DNA from: Strix aluco | Taxonomy: Eukaryota; Chordata; Aves; Strigiformes; Strigidae | DNA: 64,000 nucleotides | Assembly (NCBI RefSeq): GCF_031877795.1 | Contig: NC_133937.1 | Location: 18,503,501-18,567,500 of the forward strand | Direction: 5' to 3' | In this document: positions 1 to 13,300 of the stretch, one piece after another | Layout of the letters: each line of letters opens with the position of its first letter | How positions within the stretch are numbered: position 1 is the first letter of the stretch | The notes under the pieces: generated by a model | What the model saw: the letters and a program-made list of their open reading frames with translations, nothing else | The model's database searches: none | What the model was told of the DNA's origin: nothing | Program-made: the position numbers and the translations under genes

Positions 1-1513
1 CTTATATGAAGTTCTCATTAAGTTCCAGAAGCACTTGGAGAAAAGGTGTCATGAAAACTCCTGGGGCAGCGAAGGAGGAGAGCTTTCCTGGTCTGTGCCC
101 AGCTGCCTTTCAGACCTGTATATGGAACAAATATGTTAGTGATTAACAGGATCACTCAAGGGCAAGACCTGAAATTAAGGAGAGAGATCTGACTTAGATA
201 ACTTAGTGATGAAACTGCAGGAAATGCCACACCTGTCCATCTAAGGCTGAGAGACAAGAAAGACCTGTTCCTAAAGTGAGCAAAGAACCTATCTTGAAAG
301 ATAAGGAAAGGGGGAAACAACAACACCCCCCAAAAAACCCTCAAAAAAACCCCAAACCCCCACCCCAAAAACCCTGGCCGAAACCCAACGGAAATCAAAG
401 CCCCCTGTGTTCAAAGTGCTTTTGACTCAATTTGAGATGCTTTTGGGACTTCCTACAAGCACTGTGTTCTAGTGTGCTCTAAACTGCACCGTGCAATGAC
501 ATGGTAAGATTTGATCTTTATTAGATTAAAATGCACAATTACTTGTTGGTTTTAAGACTTTTTTCCCTTGTAACCTAAATAAGACTATACCATCGCGTGC
601 TATGTCATTACAAATTATATGAAGCATTCTTCTGTATAATATTGGGATCTTTTATTCCTTGATTTTGTGTTAGAATTTTTCACAGAATTCTTTGATCTTG
701 CTGAATTATTTCTGTTCTGTGGTTGTAGTAACAGATTTCACAGTTTTCTACTGTTTAATGAAAATTTTCTGGTTTGGTTTTAATTGTGAAGGCTGTAATT
801 TTGTGATGCAGAAAAACTTAAAATGCAGGATCTTGTGGAAAAAAGTTGCTTATAATAATCAGGATCACTTTTTCCTTACTGGATCTCTTTACGTTAACTA
901 GTAGGTATATTGCAGGTTAAAGTATACTATTTCTTTAAAGATGGAAATTTAAAATAAGAGTTTTGGTTTGCTTGCTTGCTTCTGCTTTTACCTACTTTGG
1001 AGCCTGCATTGTTTCTCTCCACCCCACTAAGAGTGAAGAGCCATTTCAGAGCTCTCATTGAAGTAAACCGGGTCCTCTCCATCAGCTCCCTGCAGTGAGG
1101 TTGCATGCCAGTGGCTAGGCAAGTGCCTAGTTTTCAGATCTGTGAAGTGAAATTGATGATAACCAGAATAAACACATTTCTGAAGCACAGTCATGAATAT
1201 TTTCAAGTGCTCTTAAACTATTTAATGTAAAGTGCTGAAGCAGGATGGAATTATGTTCCACTGTGCTTTTTTTGTTGAGGTCCACTGAAATGAGAGAATT
1301 TACTAATGAAACACGAAACTTGCTCTGTTATCAGAGTGACGGATATGGGAATCAAGGCTGTTAAGAACAGAGACTTTGTCATTCTTACCTTTTAATATAT
1401 AGATATATAAAAATGAAACTGAGGAGAGGTATTGTCTGTAGTTCATGAAGTGTGAGACTTAACTGCCTGTCATTGTTTGAGCTCAGAGGGCAACTGAGCA
1501 CCGTGAAGCTGCT

Positions 1514-1625
1514 CGTTCCCCCTTTCCCATCCAGTGCTGAGAAGGGGAAAAATAAGCCAAAACTCCACTCGTTCCCCACTCCTCCCCCTGGTGCTGAGAA
1601 GGAGGGAAGCAAAAGACCCAGGAAC
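1514..1625. repeat. Two-copy imperfect tandem repeat, period 56 bp
   Basis: The unit starting CGTTCCCC at 1514 recurs at 1570 with the shared block GTGCTGAGAAGG in each copy. It is a short local duplication next to the LTR-like element and may be part of it. Confidence 0.6.
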
Positions 1626-1654
1626 TTGAGATAATGACAAGGAGGTATGACCTA

Positions 1655-2570
1655 ATTCTTTAAGGCACAGGCAAAAAACAGACTCCTTAGGGAAAGAAGA
1701 AAAAAGAATACAAATTTAATACAGACACTAACAACAACATATAACAGACAGAATAGGATAGTGAGAGGCATTACCACATCCTGAAAACACCTTCCCCCAA
1801 CCCTCCCTTCTTCCTGGGCTCAGTTATGCTCCTGATATCTCTACATCCTCCCTCTCCGTGGCATGGGGGGCAGGGAATGGGGGGTGCGGTCAGTCCTGCT
1901 GCTTCTTTCACCTGAGGTGCGGGGGGGCATGACTTCGAGCATTCCTCCCCGGCTCCAGCGCGGTCCTCTCACAGGAGACAGTCCTCCACAAACCAGCTCT
2001 GACATGAGTCACACTCACAGGTGTGTGGGTCACTCCCTCATGTTGCAATCCTCCCAGTGCCAAACTACAACAGTGGGGGCTTCTTTCCATGAGGTCCTGG
2101 CCTTCTTTTGGCACAGTCACCTGGGTTGGCCGGTGGCCCCCTACAGGCCACAAATTGTCATCTGCTCCACTGTAGACCCCTGTGAGTAGCCAGGGGTCAG
2201 CCCTGCCGTCTCACCATGGGGTACTGGGCAGTCTCTGCTCCCATGCACCTGCCCCTCTTCCTCCTCCTTTCTTCCACTGACCTCAGTGTTTGCAGAGATG
2301 GTCTCACGACTTCTCACAACTCCCCCAACTCCTCCCAGCTTCCCCTTCTTAAATACATTACTGCAGAGGCGCAGCTAATTGGCCTGGCCTTGGTGCAAAG
2401 GTGGGTCAGACCCAGAGCTGAGGGAGCTTTGAGAAGCTTCTCCCAGGGGGCCACCACTGTAGCCACCTCCCCTGCTACCAAAAAAGCCCCACTACTCACT
2501 CCATCCAGGACACTGCCTCACAGCCTTCGCTTCATTACCAGTTTCCTCATTTTTATTTGACACTCTAATA
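1655..2570 (-). mobile_element. Probable solo LTR / endogenous-retrovirus LTR remnant (minus orientation)
   Basis: A GC-rich block with C-rich runs interrupts AT-rich intron. It resembles, from memory, a common avian ERV-type LTR repeat family (CTTCTTCCTGGGCTCA near 1807, followed by G-rich and 'ctccagcg' motifs). Read on the minus strand it has a promoter-like order: a CCAAT box (plus-strand ATTGG at 2378-2382) then a TATTTAAG TATA-like box (plus-strand CTTAAATA at 2348-2355). No gag, pol or env reading frame is visible. The boundaries are approximate, no target-site duplication was identified, and family assignment needs a repeat library. Confidence 0.5.
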
Positions 2571-4176
2571 AAGGCAGTATTAGAAGAGCTGTGGGCTTCA
2601 GCACAGTGGGCCCTCACCCATGAATGAGCACTGTAAGAACTGCTAAAATAAAAATAGCAGGAAAGAGAGATGGGCATTTTACATCTATATTAGATAACGT
2701 CAACGCTATAAATTGTACCGTTTCTACAGCCAGAAGTGGCAGGGGTGTGGAGGTTGGTTTGCTGCCTGTGCAGTGACAGCTGTGTTCTGTGCTTCCAGCT
2801 TCCTCAAAGCAGCCAAGATTGCACAGTTTGGCAAACCTTCTCCCAGTTTACCTGCTTGTTTCCCAATAAGAAACAAAAAGAATAGTTAAAGGAGAGAAAG
2901 ATTCAGCTTATTTATTTCCAGTTAATATAGATCATAAGTATACTGGGTAGAAGTTTTCTGTAATTAAGGGAGAAAGTGATAGATGAATCGACATCACTAG
3001 ATTCTCAGTATAGATTTGAAAGAAAACCAAACTGGCAAACCAGTTTGAGGCTGGCTTTCTCCTTGTTTGACTAAGTTTAGAAGGCAGAAAGCCAAGTGGT
3101 GCACAATTGAAGATCCTTCTTTTTTCTTGCAGTAAGAATGGAGCTTTTCTACAATCTTTAGGGAAATTGTTACATGAGTTTTTATAGGAAAGGACAAGCA
3201 GAAATTTGATGCTGTTGGAGATGCTTGCTTGTCATATGAAATGAGGTAGAAAGTAGAGCAAAGTGGTGATAGAGACAGAATGGTCTTCTGTGAAAATAAG
3301 GACTAGAAGTTTTTACTTAAACTGAGGATCTTACATACAGAATTGTGTTCCTGTTTTTGTAGGAGGGCATAATTAAAGATAAATAACTGTTTAGAAGATC
3401 TTTTGGATATCTCACACACATGCGTGCATGTGCATATAGACACACAAAATAAAAGTGGGTTTTTAATCAGGGGGGAATATGTACTGAACTTTCATGCATA
3501 TAACCCACACTTCAAATGATAATGCTTCTTCACAGAACTACTCATCTTTGCAAATGATTGCCCAGATGACCTGTGAGTTACAGTTAACAAAAATGCAGGT
3601 TATGGCAACAAGTGAACAGCCGGCCATACATCATTCATGTTGTGCCTTTTCCCTCCTGCATGCTGACTCAAAAATCATCTAATACTTACCTGCTACTTGG
3701 ACTTATTGGAAGATAAATTTCTTAAAGAATGCAAGCAGCAGGTTGCAGCTGTTTAAGGGCTAAGGCAGTTGGTCAGAGTTGCTTGACAGAGGAAAGAAGG
3801 TGGCATGTGTAAGAAGAAAGCTATCCAGGTGAGAGTAAAAAAGGGAGAAACAGGAAGAAGTGAGGAAGTTTTGGTATCCATTTTATTTGCTTCAGGAATC
3901 AAGTTGGGAGGAAGATCCAAGGGGGATTGACACTGAGCAAAATTTACCCCTAAGCTCCCCATGCTCCCTTGGATATGTGAAAGGAAAAGAAAGAATACAC
4001 AAAGGTGAATATATATTTGAAAGGAGGAACTTTTAGGATTTTCTCTTTGTAGTCCCTGAACAGTACAAATATCTGTGTGTTGCTTGATCAAAGTGAGTTA
4101 AAGGTTTGTTGTTTGTTTTCAGATAACTGAGTAATGTTTTGAAAATACAGTAACCTAACTATGTTTTTCTTACTAG

Positions 4177-4311
4177 GGTATCTTCAACCAGTTTCAGTGT
4201 AGCAGTGAGAAGGTACTGCCTTCTGATGCCCTGCGCACTGCTCTTGCCAAGACATTTCAGGATGAGCAACGCTTCCAGCTGGGCATCATGGATGATGCTG
4301 CTGAATGCTTT
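4177..4311 (+). CDS. USP54: USP54 coding exon A (first in window)
   Basis: 135 bp, 45 codons, phase 0 at both ends. The acceptor is TACTAG and the donor TTT|GTGAGT. It encodes [10 protein letters not shown]... to ...[10 protein letters not shown], part of the USP fingers/palm following the Cys box. The DAAECF segment corresponds to the conserved 'Q-D-A-x-E' region of USPs. Near-identical to mammalian USP54. Confidence 0.95.
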
Positions 4312-7300
4312 GTGAGTATAACTGAAAGATGGTTTGACAGACATAGATGTGAACCCCCACTACACTTTTTTTTTTCATTCGCCCCAAATTCCAACAGACC
4401 TTGTATGTGTGGCCTCAAAAAGCCCCCAGAGAGATCCCCAAGCTTGAAGTGATCCAGTGGGGAACCAGTGTTTGGTTTGAGAGTCATTGCTAATGATTTC
4501 GAAATGGAAACATCAGTGTTATCTATTTTTACAGTTACTTTTGTGTATGTAATGCTTGCAGTCTCAAATGTGTCTTGAATATGAATTGTAAAAAAAAAAA
4601 AAATTGCACTGCAAGAATGATCCAGGATCCTAGTTTTAAGGATCACCTCAAAAGAGTGAAGGGACATTTTGTTTGCCAGTTATTCTGAAATTGTGTTTTC
4701 ACAAACTCTAGCTAAGGAAAAGTAAAAATAAATAAATAAACCAAACGCAACCCGATGCAGTTGTTTATGTGTGTAAGATGAGGTACGCAACAGTAAAAGG
4801 GATCATATCCCAGATATTCCTGTTGCTGCATTTGTAATCCATTGGATAGTTTTTTTCTTAAGCTCATTATCTCACCAGAGTGGTTGGGAGATGGCTTTTA
4901 CACAAATCTTGCATCCCTAGGTTTACCCCCCTGCTTTCTTTTTATACTCAAACTCTTTCTCTGCATCCATCACGTTAAGATTTTATTCTTACCCACATTT
5001 CCTCTTTCTTCAGTCTCCTAAATTTCTTGAACTTAATGAGGAGGTATTTTTGTCTTTCTGACCTACTGGCTGCTCCCCTTTTTGGAAATGGCATCCATAG
5101 GGTGGACCCAGTGTGTTTGTATCCTACTTGGTTGTTAACAAAGATGTTAATTCTTAACCAAAGTACAAAAACACTGGATTTACTACTGCAAGGTAAAACT
5201 TCTCTCAGGTAGAGCGGAGTGAAGTCCTTTCTTTATGTTAATTATTTTATTCTGTATGTTAAATATTTTATTTCCTATACCTACCTAATTTGACACTTGC
5301 ACTGCAAGAAGTCATAGAAATGGGATAAATGCATATAGCTTTTGTAGTTCTCTTAAATTAAGTGGACTGGTAATGGGCTTATGATAGCCCAAAGTATTCT
5401 GTGTTTATAGAATACTAATATAGTAAAGTATAGTTTAATGAGCTCTCTTAAAATGGAAGTAGATCATACCAATAAAGCCTCAAAGTGAAATAAATCACAT
5501 TGGTCTACACAGGAACCCCTGTGAGCACAGTTATGTCAAATCTTTGTGTGCAGTCTAGCACTTTGAACAGAGTTCTGTATGTAATAGAGCATGGGAATGT
5601 TTGATTTAGTTTTTTCCTTGAGAAAGCTGAACTAAATAGCCCATCTGATACTGCCATGGGAGTCCCCCACAAGCAGGTTTGTTGAGTTAACTGTACTGGC
5701 ACAAGGACAGTTAAAATGGGTACAAGTTCCCTTTTGAGGTTAAGCTTTAAGGCAGAGATAATTCTATAGCCTTTCACTTAGTTAACCTTTTCAGCCCTAA
5801 AGGCAGAGTTTTAATTTAAATGGCAGAAGAGCTTGGATTCTAAAGTTCAAGGTAAATTGCGCAGGGTCAGAGCTATTTTGCGTAATAATTAATTTTGACC
5901 TGCTTATTGCAGGCCTATAAACCACCTAGGCAGCTCATAGTGATAGTGAAAAGTCTGCTGCTGGAAGAGGTGTCAGTGGACTTCTGGCATCCCCAGATAT
6001 GCTGGCAGCAGTGGGAGGCGAGGAGGTCTTAAGGACTCCTTGGAACTTGAAAAGAGATGGAGTTGTGTGAAACAATATCTAGAAAATGTTCAGTGCTTTT
6101 GTTTCATGCAGAATTTAGTCTGTCTCCTCATTTATTAGTTCTCCCCCTTTTTGATAGAATGTAGCTTATTTTCCATATTTCAAAGTCCTTGTGGAATATA
6201 GAAATTGATTTGGCTTGCTTTGTATTGATGAGAAGTTAGTGGCAACCGAGTGATTTTAAAACTGCAGAGCTGCTCTGCCTGTTACATTTGGTATGATCCA
6301 TTGATGCTTGAGAATTGAACAGAATAATCAGTGACAGAATCTTTAGCTGTTCTAGTAAATAAATGGTTACCTGACATAGCATTTCAAATCAAAAGTGGTA
6401 ACCATTTTCTTTTATATCAAAGAATTGCCAACTTCTTTGCTTTTTAAGCAACTTTCAAAAATTTTCAGGAGCCTTCTGTCTCTGTAAATAACACTTATAA
6501 CATATTGCAGCTGACATGCTTTTGTGATTTATATTTTAGCTTTTGTCTACGTCTGAAATGATGTAGTGCTTTTTTCTTCTCTCTCTGGCTAGGAAAACCT
6601 GTTAATGCGAATTCACTTCCACATTGCAGATGAGACAAAGGAAGATATTTGCACTGCACCACATTGTGTTTCCCATCAGAAGTTTGCAATGACCTTGTTT
6701 GAACAGGTGAGGTAATAACACATGCTTTATACAAATCACCAGTTCTCAAGTTTCAAATTTTCATTCCTAAGATATGCATTGCCATGGTAAAAAAGATACA
6801 AGCAGAAGTGTTGCTGTGGAAATACCTGTTTAATCTTGTCAATGTGTTATGTTTTCTTTCTCTTTAGTGTGTTTGTACCAGCTGTGGTGCCACCTCTGAC
6901 CCATTACCTTTCATCCAGATGGTACATTATATTTCCACAACCTCACTCTGGTGAGTTGAGATTTTTACAGGGAAGAGAACTTCTCTTTTTTTATACTGGT
7001 ATTGCAGTTTGATCTTTACCTTTACAAGACTATATGTCCAGAACATGGTTTATTCAAAGTTGGTGGAGCTTAGATAACTATGATAAAGAACATGAGGATT
7101 TAGTGGAGCAGAATATATCAGTTTAGGCATGGATCAGTGTGTCTACTTGTTTATGATTCTGAATCTGACAGCTGTAGTAGCAAGGACTCATACGTTTTGA
7201 AAGACCTTAATATGTGAGCAGGTGAGTTAAGAAGCAAGATAAGAAAAACAGAAAATAATTTATGTTGGAAAGGACCTTTGGACATTTACTCCATTCTCCT

Positions 7301-10300
7301 GTTCAAAGCAAGGCTAACTTCAAAGCTGGGTCAGGCTGCTTGGGGTTTTGTGCAGCTGAGTTTTGAAAATGTTCCAGTACAGAAATTCCATGATTTCTCT
7401 GGGCTGCCTGTTTCAGTGCTTAACCTCTTGGTGTGATTTTTTTTTTTTGCCTTATATCAAATCAGAATTTCCCTTTCTGCATTTGTCACCTCTTGTCGTT
7501 TCTCTGTTTGCCTCTGCAAAGAGTCTGGCTTATGTTCGGGTTCTCTGCCAGCTTTCTGTGGTGTTGTTCCTCAGCCATTCAGTGCACAGCCACTACTGCT
7601 GCACTGAGTGTGCTCTGTTTGAGGTGCATTTTCCTTTACTGAATTTCATGAGGTTCCTGTCAGCCCGTTCCTCCAACATGTCAAGATCCTTCTGGATGGC
7701 AGCACTTTCTTTCTGTATATTGACTACTCCATCCAGTTTGCTGTCATCTGTAAACTTGATGTGGGTGCATTCTGGCTCATCATCCAGGTTGTTAATGAAA
7801 ATGTTAAATAGCATCAGCCCCAGTATTAACCCCTGAGGAACATGACTCTTAACTGACTGCTGGTTATGTTGTGATCCTCTGAGCCTGAAGGTCCAGCTAG
7901 GTTTTTGCCCATATTGTATTGTACTCCTGCAGTCCACATCTCCCAGTTTGGCCCCAAGAATGCTGTAGTTTACTTGGAAACCTTGCTAGACACCAAATGA
8001 TATTCACTGCTCTCCCCTCCTCAAAAGAACTCATCTTTTTATGGTAGGAGATAATCAAGTAGGTCAGGCATAGTTTGCCCCTGGTAAATCCATGCTGGCT
8101 GCTCTGACTCACCTTCTTGTCCTTCATATGCCTGGAGATGATTTCCAAGGGGCTTTGGTCTGTCATCACCTTAAGTACTGGAGTGAGACTGACCAGTCTG
8201 TAGTTCCTCAAATCCTCTTTGTTGGATGGATATAGCTCTTGGTTTTTCTAGCTACTGGGGAACTCCCTTGGTCACCACGACCTTTCATTAGAGATGGTGC
8301 ACAGAGCAGTAGCTTTAGGTCTGTAGTAGTTCGTTTGAATGAATGCTAGAGGAGTTTTTAGTCTTTTTAGTAGGTGGCTGCTCAGTTAAGAGCTGCTTAA
8401 AACTGATTAAGGCAGGAGTCTGTTACGTGCTTTTCTCTTGAAATTTGATTGGGATGAAAACTCACTTGGTTTCTTGTCTTGCACGTGAGACATGCAGTTA
8501 CAGAGCCTGAAAAAATTGTCTTGAAAACTGCTAGTTGCTCTTATTATGCAGATCTGTTAAAAGCTACAACTTTACCAATGTATCGGCAGTGTTGTAGAGC
8601 ATTCCCCCTTGTGGCTGCTACCTGCCGTTCCATTAAGCTGTAGTTTTTTCTTTAGGTTACCGGCATACACTGTGTATCAGAAAACTATTTTCCTGTTTTT
8701 CTAATAAATAATAATCTAAATGGCATTCAATATTTCATATGAAATATCTCAATAAATCTTAAGTCACACATTATTTTAAAGACACCAATAAACAGTAATA
8801 TATTTACCTCTTAAACCATTTTAAGCTTGAACATGCTTTGAGCACTAGTATTCTTGTTGTCTAGTTGTCTAGCACTAGTATACTTATTGTCACTTGGACA
8901 GTGAAATCAATTGGGTACTGTGCTATTTTTGTCTACAGTTTTATTAATAAGGATGTGCTTTACTGTGCTACTTTACTAGGGTTGTGGTTACGTTAGGAAG
9001 CATTTTGAAGAAAATACTTCATTTTGAAATCAAGTATTTATCAAAATGTTAAAGCTTGCTTTAAAGACATAAATTTTAAGCCAAACTGCAAACTGTTTCT
9101 ATTTGAAGTTTTACTGTTTCTAATAGTAAAGTTTACTGTTTCTATTTTAAGTTTTACTTGGTTTCTTTATGCAGTATTATCATGGAAAGTGTAGTAATTC
9201 ACATTTAATAATTATGTGTTTTTTTCTGTACTACAATATTAAATATAAAAAGTGTTGTGTATTTTAAGGTTCTTAACTTTTCATAAAATTTTAAGGGAAA
9301 CATATACTTACTTAATGTGAGTTTATATTTTTATTTTATTATTAAACTTTTGTTTTCAATGCTTTTTCTATATTGAAGCAATCAAGCTATTTGTATGCTG
9401 GAGAGACGAGAGAAACCCACTCCAGATATGTTTGGAGAGCTACTACAGAACGCCAGCACTATGGGAGACCTGCGAAACTGTCCAGTTAGTATCCTTAGTT
9501 TTCCTTTTAGGGTGGGACAGACAGGACAGAAGAGGTTTAGTAGATTACACTGATGTAATAACTCATGAGCATTTTCTAGGTTTAGCTCATCATAATGATA
9601 AAAAGGATTGGTAAGAGAGTTTTCTTTGGGTTTGAACTCAGAACTCAGTTATTCAATGAAGGAAGGGAAAACTACTGATGTTGAGTGCTGCTTTGCCTAG
9701 ACACAAGTAGCGAGACCATAGTGTTTGGATGGAAACTAAAAATGAATGTTTCAGAGAGTTAGAAACCATGAAAAAAGTCATGAGGGGGAATAAATTGGAA
9801 ATGCTTACATTGCTCCCAGGGAATGGCCACACAATGCATTTCTGTTCAGGCCTGCGTTGCTGCTAAAGTACCTGTCATATGTTTGCTGTTCAGCTTCACT
9901 GGGAGTTGGTGAGACCTGCAACACTAGCATTACATGAAGCTGCAGTCATGCTGCTTTCATCCTATGATGAAGGTTCTGGGATCTTACCTAAAGAAATGGA
10001 AATGACAAAGAATTTGGAGGCTGTATTTTTTTATAGGAGACTTCTATGTGTTGACAGTGGCTTTTTACAACAGTGTTCCCACACTTCATCCGATTTCTCT
10101 GGTGATTATTTCTGTTGAGGGCAGTGTGCTTCATCTGAAATAATAGCATGAGAAAAGTAGTACTTATTTCTTGTAAAATTGTTCCAGCAATAGCATGCTA
10201 TGGCACAGGTAGGAGAACTTTAGTACCAGCCACTGTAATCATGTGTACAAGATCAGTTGTTTTGCCTAGATAAGCTTCCATTCAACTTCATTACTACCTT

Positions 10301-13300
10301 TCAATTGGAATAAACAGAACTGTTGACCAAGCTGCTGTACCTGCACCATACAGCCAAATGTTGGTCAGAGGGAAACAGAAAAGGACTGTGACTTTCCACT
10401 GCCAGAGAGTATCCCAGCAGTGACAGGCTTATAGGCTACGCAGTAGTATATCTGCAAGAGCTATGCCAAAGGCAGAAATCATCACAGAAGATTTGAGTAT
10501 TAGTTTGTTTTTCAGAGTGAGGCTTGCTGTTCAGAGTGTAGGAGATACTGACCAGAAAGTGTAGGCTGTAGCTGTTGTGAGTGATGACTGGTGTTTAACT
10601 ACTTAAAAACAGTTATTGCATATGTCCAGTTTATAGTCACAGACTGCTATTCTTAAAAATGTTCTGTTCTGCTATGCAGTAAAAGTCTGACAAAATTCAG
10701 CTGGATTAAGGCTGTGTATGAGTTGGGTTAAGAAAAATAAAATGTTTTCACGTAAATATAAAATTATTTTAAAAAAAACAAATCATAAAGCCTAGATTTC
10801 TAAAGCAAGAGTTTGATATCTTGTTCTGCCTTTTAATTTCAGTATGTCCAGATCCAGGGCTTTAGATAAGTGTGTGAGAAGAGAGTTATCATCAAACTTT
10901 TTTACATATTGATTATTAGGTAGAGCAGGAAACAGCTGCATAATTTCTGCTTCATGTAATGCTGTTAGATACCTCACCAGTCCTCAGTGAAGCAATACAG
11001 GCTCTTAACAGGAATGGCTTGTGTGCCTGTTCCCTGGGGACAGTATTTCCATCTTATTTGCCCCACTTTCTGAAACTTACACCTCTGAAACATTCACTTT
11101 TAGTCTCCATCGAAAAGTTATTTTCTTTTTTTGGAATAGTGGCTCACTATATAAGTAAAAGAAATGAAGATATGGTATTGTTGTTTAAAAGATTCATACG
11201 AGTCCAGCTGTCTAATAACCAAAGCATGGGAAATGTAACAGAAAGACATTCTTTGTCAGGGTGAACTGCTATTTAACTGTGAAATAATTGGTTGGATAAA
11301 ATTGCTTACTAGTACTTGCTGCCCCTTTCTATTTGGGAAATGTTTCTATTGAGGCTTAGCTAAGGGTGGCTTAAGTGTCACACAGGGGAAGCTTTTTATT
11401 AGCATGCCATATTCCTCCTGTCTTGCAGAAAATGCTGATGTTAGCTAGCTGAAGCAAAGACAATTTGAGAGTAAGATAGGTTTGTTGTGAGGTAATCCAC
11501 AGGAATGCTTCTACTTTGAATGACCCTTGCAAAATATGTGTGAATATAGTCATCTTAATATTAAAACTTCATATCTACATTTAAACATCACAGTACTCTA
11601 CCTGTAAAAAAAAAAAATCTCTTCATTGCCTTGTTGTTAAGTTCATTTCTTTCTGTTCTTTGTATTTTTCATTTTTGTGTCTCACTGATAATTGGGACTG
11701 AAATTCTGGTTAATTAATTTTCTAGATTGCTGTGGGGAAGAAATGCTTTATGATCTCTTCCCTGATTGTAGTGTGAGAAATGATTGTATCCAATTGTGAA
11801 ACTGGTCTCTGTAGAGATGAGAAACTACTCTCAGTATCAAAGTGTTTTGTTTTGTTTTTTCTGGAATCTGAGACGTACCTGTGTGACCTGCTACAGGGGG
11901 AAAGTGAACGTTACAAAGGGACTTTGTCATAGTTGTGTGTCATGTCAGTCCATGTTGCGTGTGCGCCCCCCCTCCCCCCCAAAAGCACTGACTGCTAAAA
12001 TTACAGTGATAATCTCTTGATTCAGATGGTGAACTTTTTTCATGATGCTTTAAAGGTGCCCACAATTCCAACAGGTGATGGAAGGACCACTGAGAAATGT
12101 CTTAGCTTCACAAGCAAGCTTATCTCGGAGAAGTACTCTGGCTAGAGAGTGAGGGGAGACTGGCCAGGTTTTTTTATTGGTAGTTTTTTAACCAGTAGTT
12201 TAAACTGGTAGTTCTTTTAAAACATAAAAAATAGGAGGGGGAAGGGAAGCAGGAAATAAGAGATGAAGAACTGCTATGGGTTAGTAAAGCATCTCTTATT
12301 CTCGTGATCTTCCAGCTGCTGCTCTCATATTTATATGAATACTGACCTAACTATCCTAAGATGAGATGCTTGAGGTACCTTGTAGAAAAACCACACAATT
12401 TTAACAAATAAAGCAGCACCTTGAAGGTTTTTCTGACACTATCATATAAATCATAGTCTCTGTAAATGTAGTTTTTAATTTAAGATTCTGATCAAATGAA
12501 AGTGAGTGTTCCCTTCAATTCCTAAGAATGTTTTGGGGATGCTTCATGTATGCTTGCTTATCTTTTTTTTAAATAAGCGTACTTTTGTGCTATACCATTA
12601 TCAGTAGTATGAGGAAGAATCAGCAGTGTTCACTTTAAAGCTTGTGAATACCAGATAGTCTTGATAATGCTCCTCATGTCTGATATAAGAAGCTCCTATC
12701 TTGACACTGAGCGTATTATATCTGCTGTGTTTCACTACCACCTCTTTGGAACCTGTACTTTTGAAACTGAGACTTGTTAGTGCCTTGCCCTAACATTATA
12801 ATAAGAGAAGGATTATATTTTTGTTTTATTTGAATCCTCAGAGTAACTGTGGGGAAAAGATTCGTATTCGTCGTGTGCTGATGAACTCTCCACAGATCAT
12901 CACCATTGGCTTGGTTTGGGACTCGGACCACTCTGATCTGGCTGAGGATGTGATTCATAGTCTGGGCACTTGCCTTAAACTGGGAGATGTGAGTTTTTTG
13001 AATTTTGACACTACCTACAAACAGTCTTATGGTAGTCTATAGTAGCGGATTGAGAAAAAAAAATAACACCACTTGTACCTTTTCGGTGTCCATAAATAGA
13101 GGAATAGAGGGCAGATCCAAGGATCTGACCTGTTTCTGATGGCTTCGCAAAACTTGTGAAAGTTCTAGTGTAATTGTATATTCTCAGATTTCTGAAATGA
13201 CTGAAAATTAAAAACTATTCCAGAAAACAAAGCTTGTCTGAATCAAAAAATATTTTTGAGTGCAAGGAAATTTTGGATTGGGGTTTATGCTATTTCTATG

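Larger units (their letters stand above)
1..4176 (+). other. USP54: USP54 intron (5' part outside window)
   Basis: This is intron sequence upstream of the first visible coding exon, ending in a TACTAG acceptor. It contains a 56-bp tandem duplication at about 1514-1625, a GC-rich LTR-like repeat at about 1655-2570, and a 26-base alternating pyrimidine-purine run at 3413-3438. The small open frames have no splice-supported coding look. Nothing else is recognised. Confidence 0.8.
6951..9378 (+). other. USP54: USP54 intron containing a CR1 remnant
   Basis: Intron from GTGAGT to a TTGAAG acceptor. It holds an antisense CR1 fragment at about 7255-8275 and a 30-bp two-copy tandem repeat at about 8841-8898. 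The rest is AT-rich and featureless. Confidence 0.75.

Noticed and set aside
7363..7836. 157-codon plus-strand open frame
   Set aside because: It is the antisense of the CR1 fragment, whose real coding pieces lie on the minus strand.
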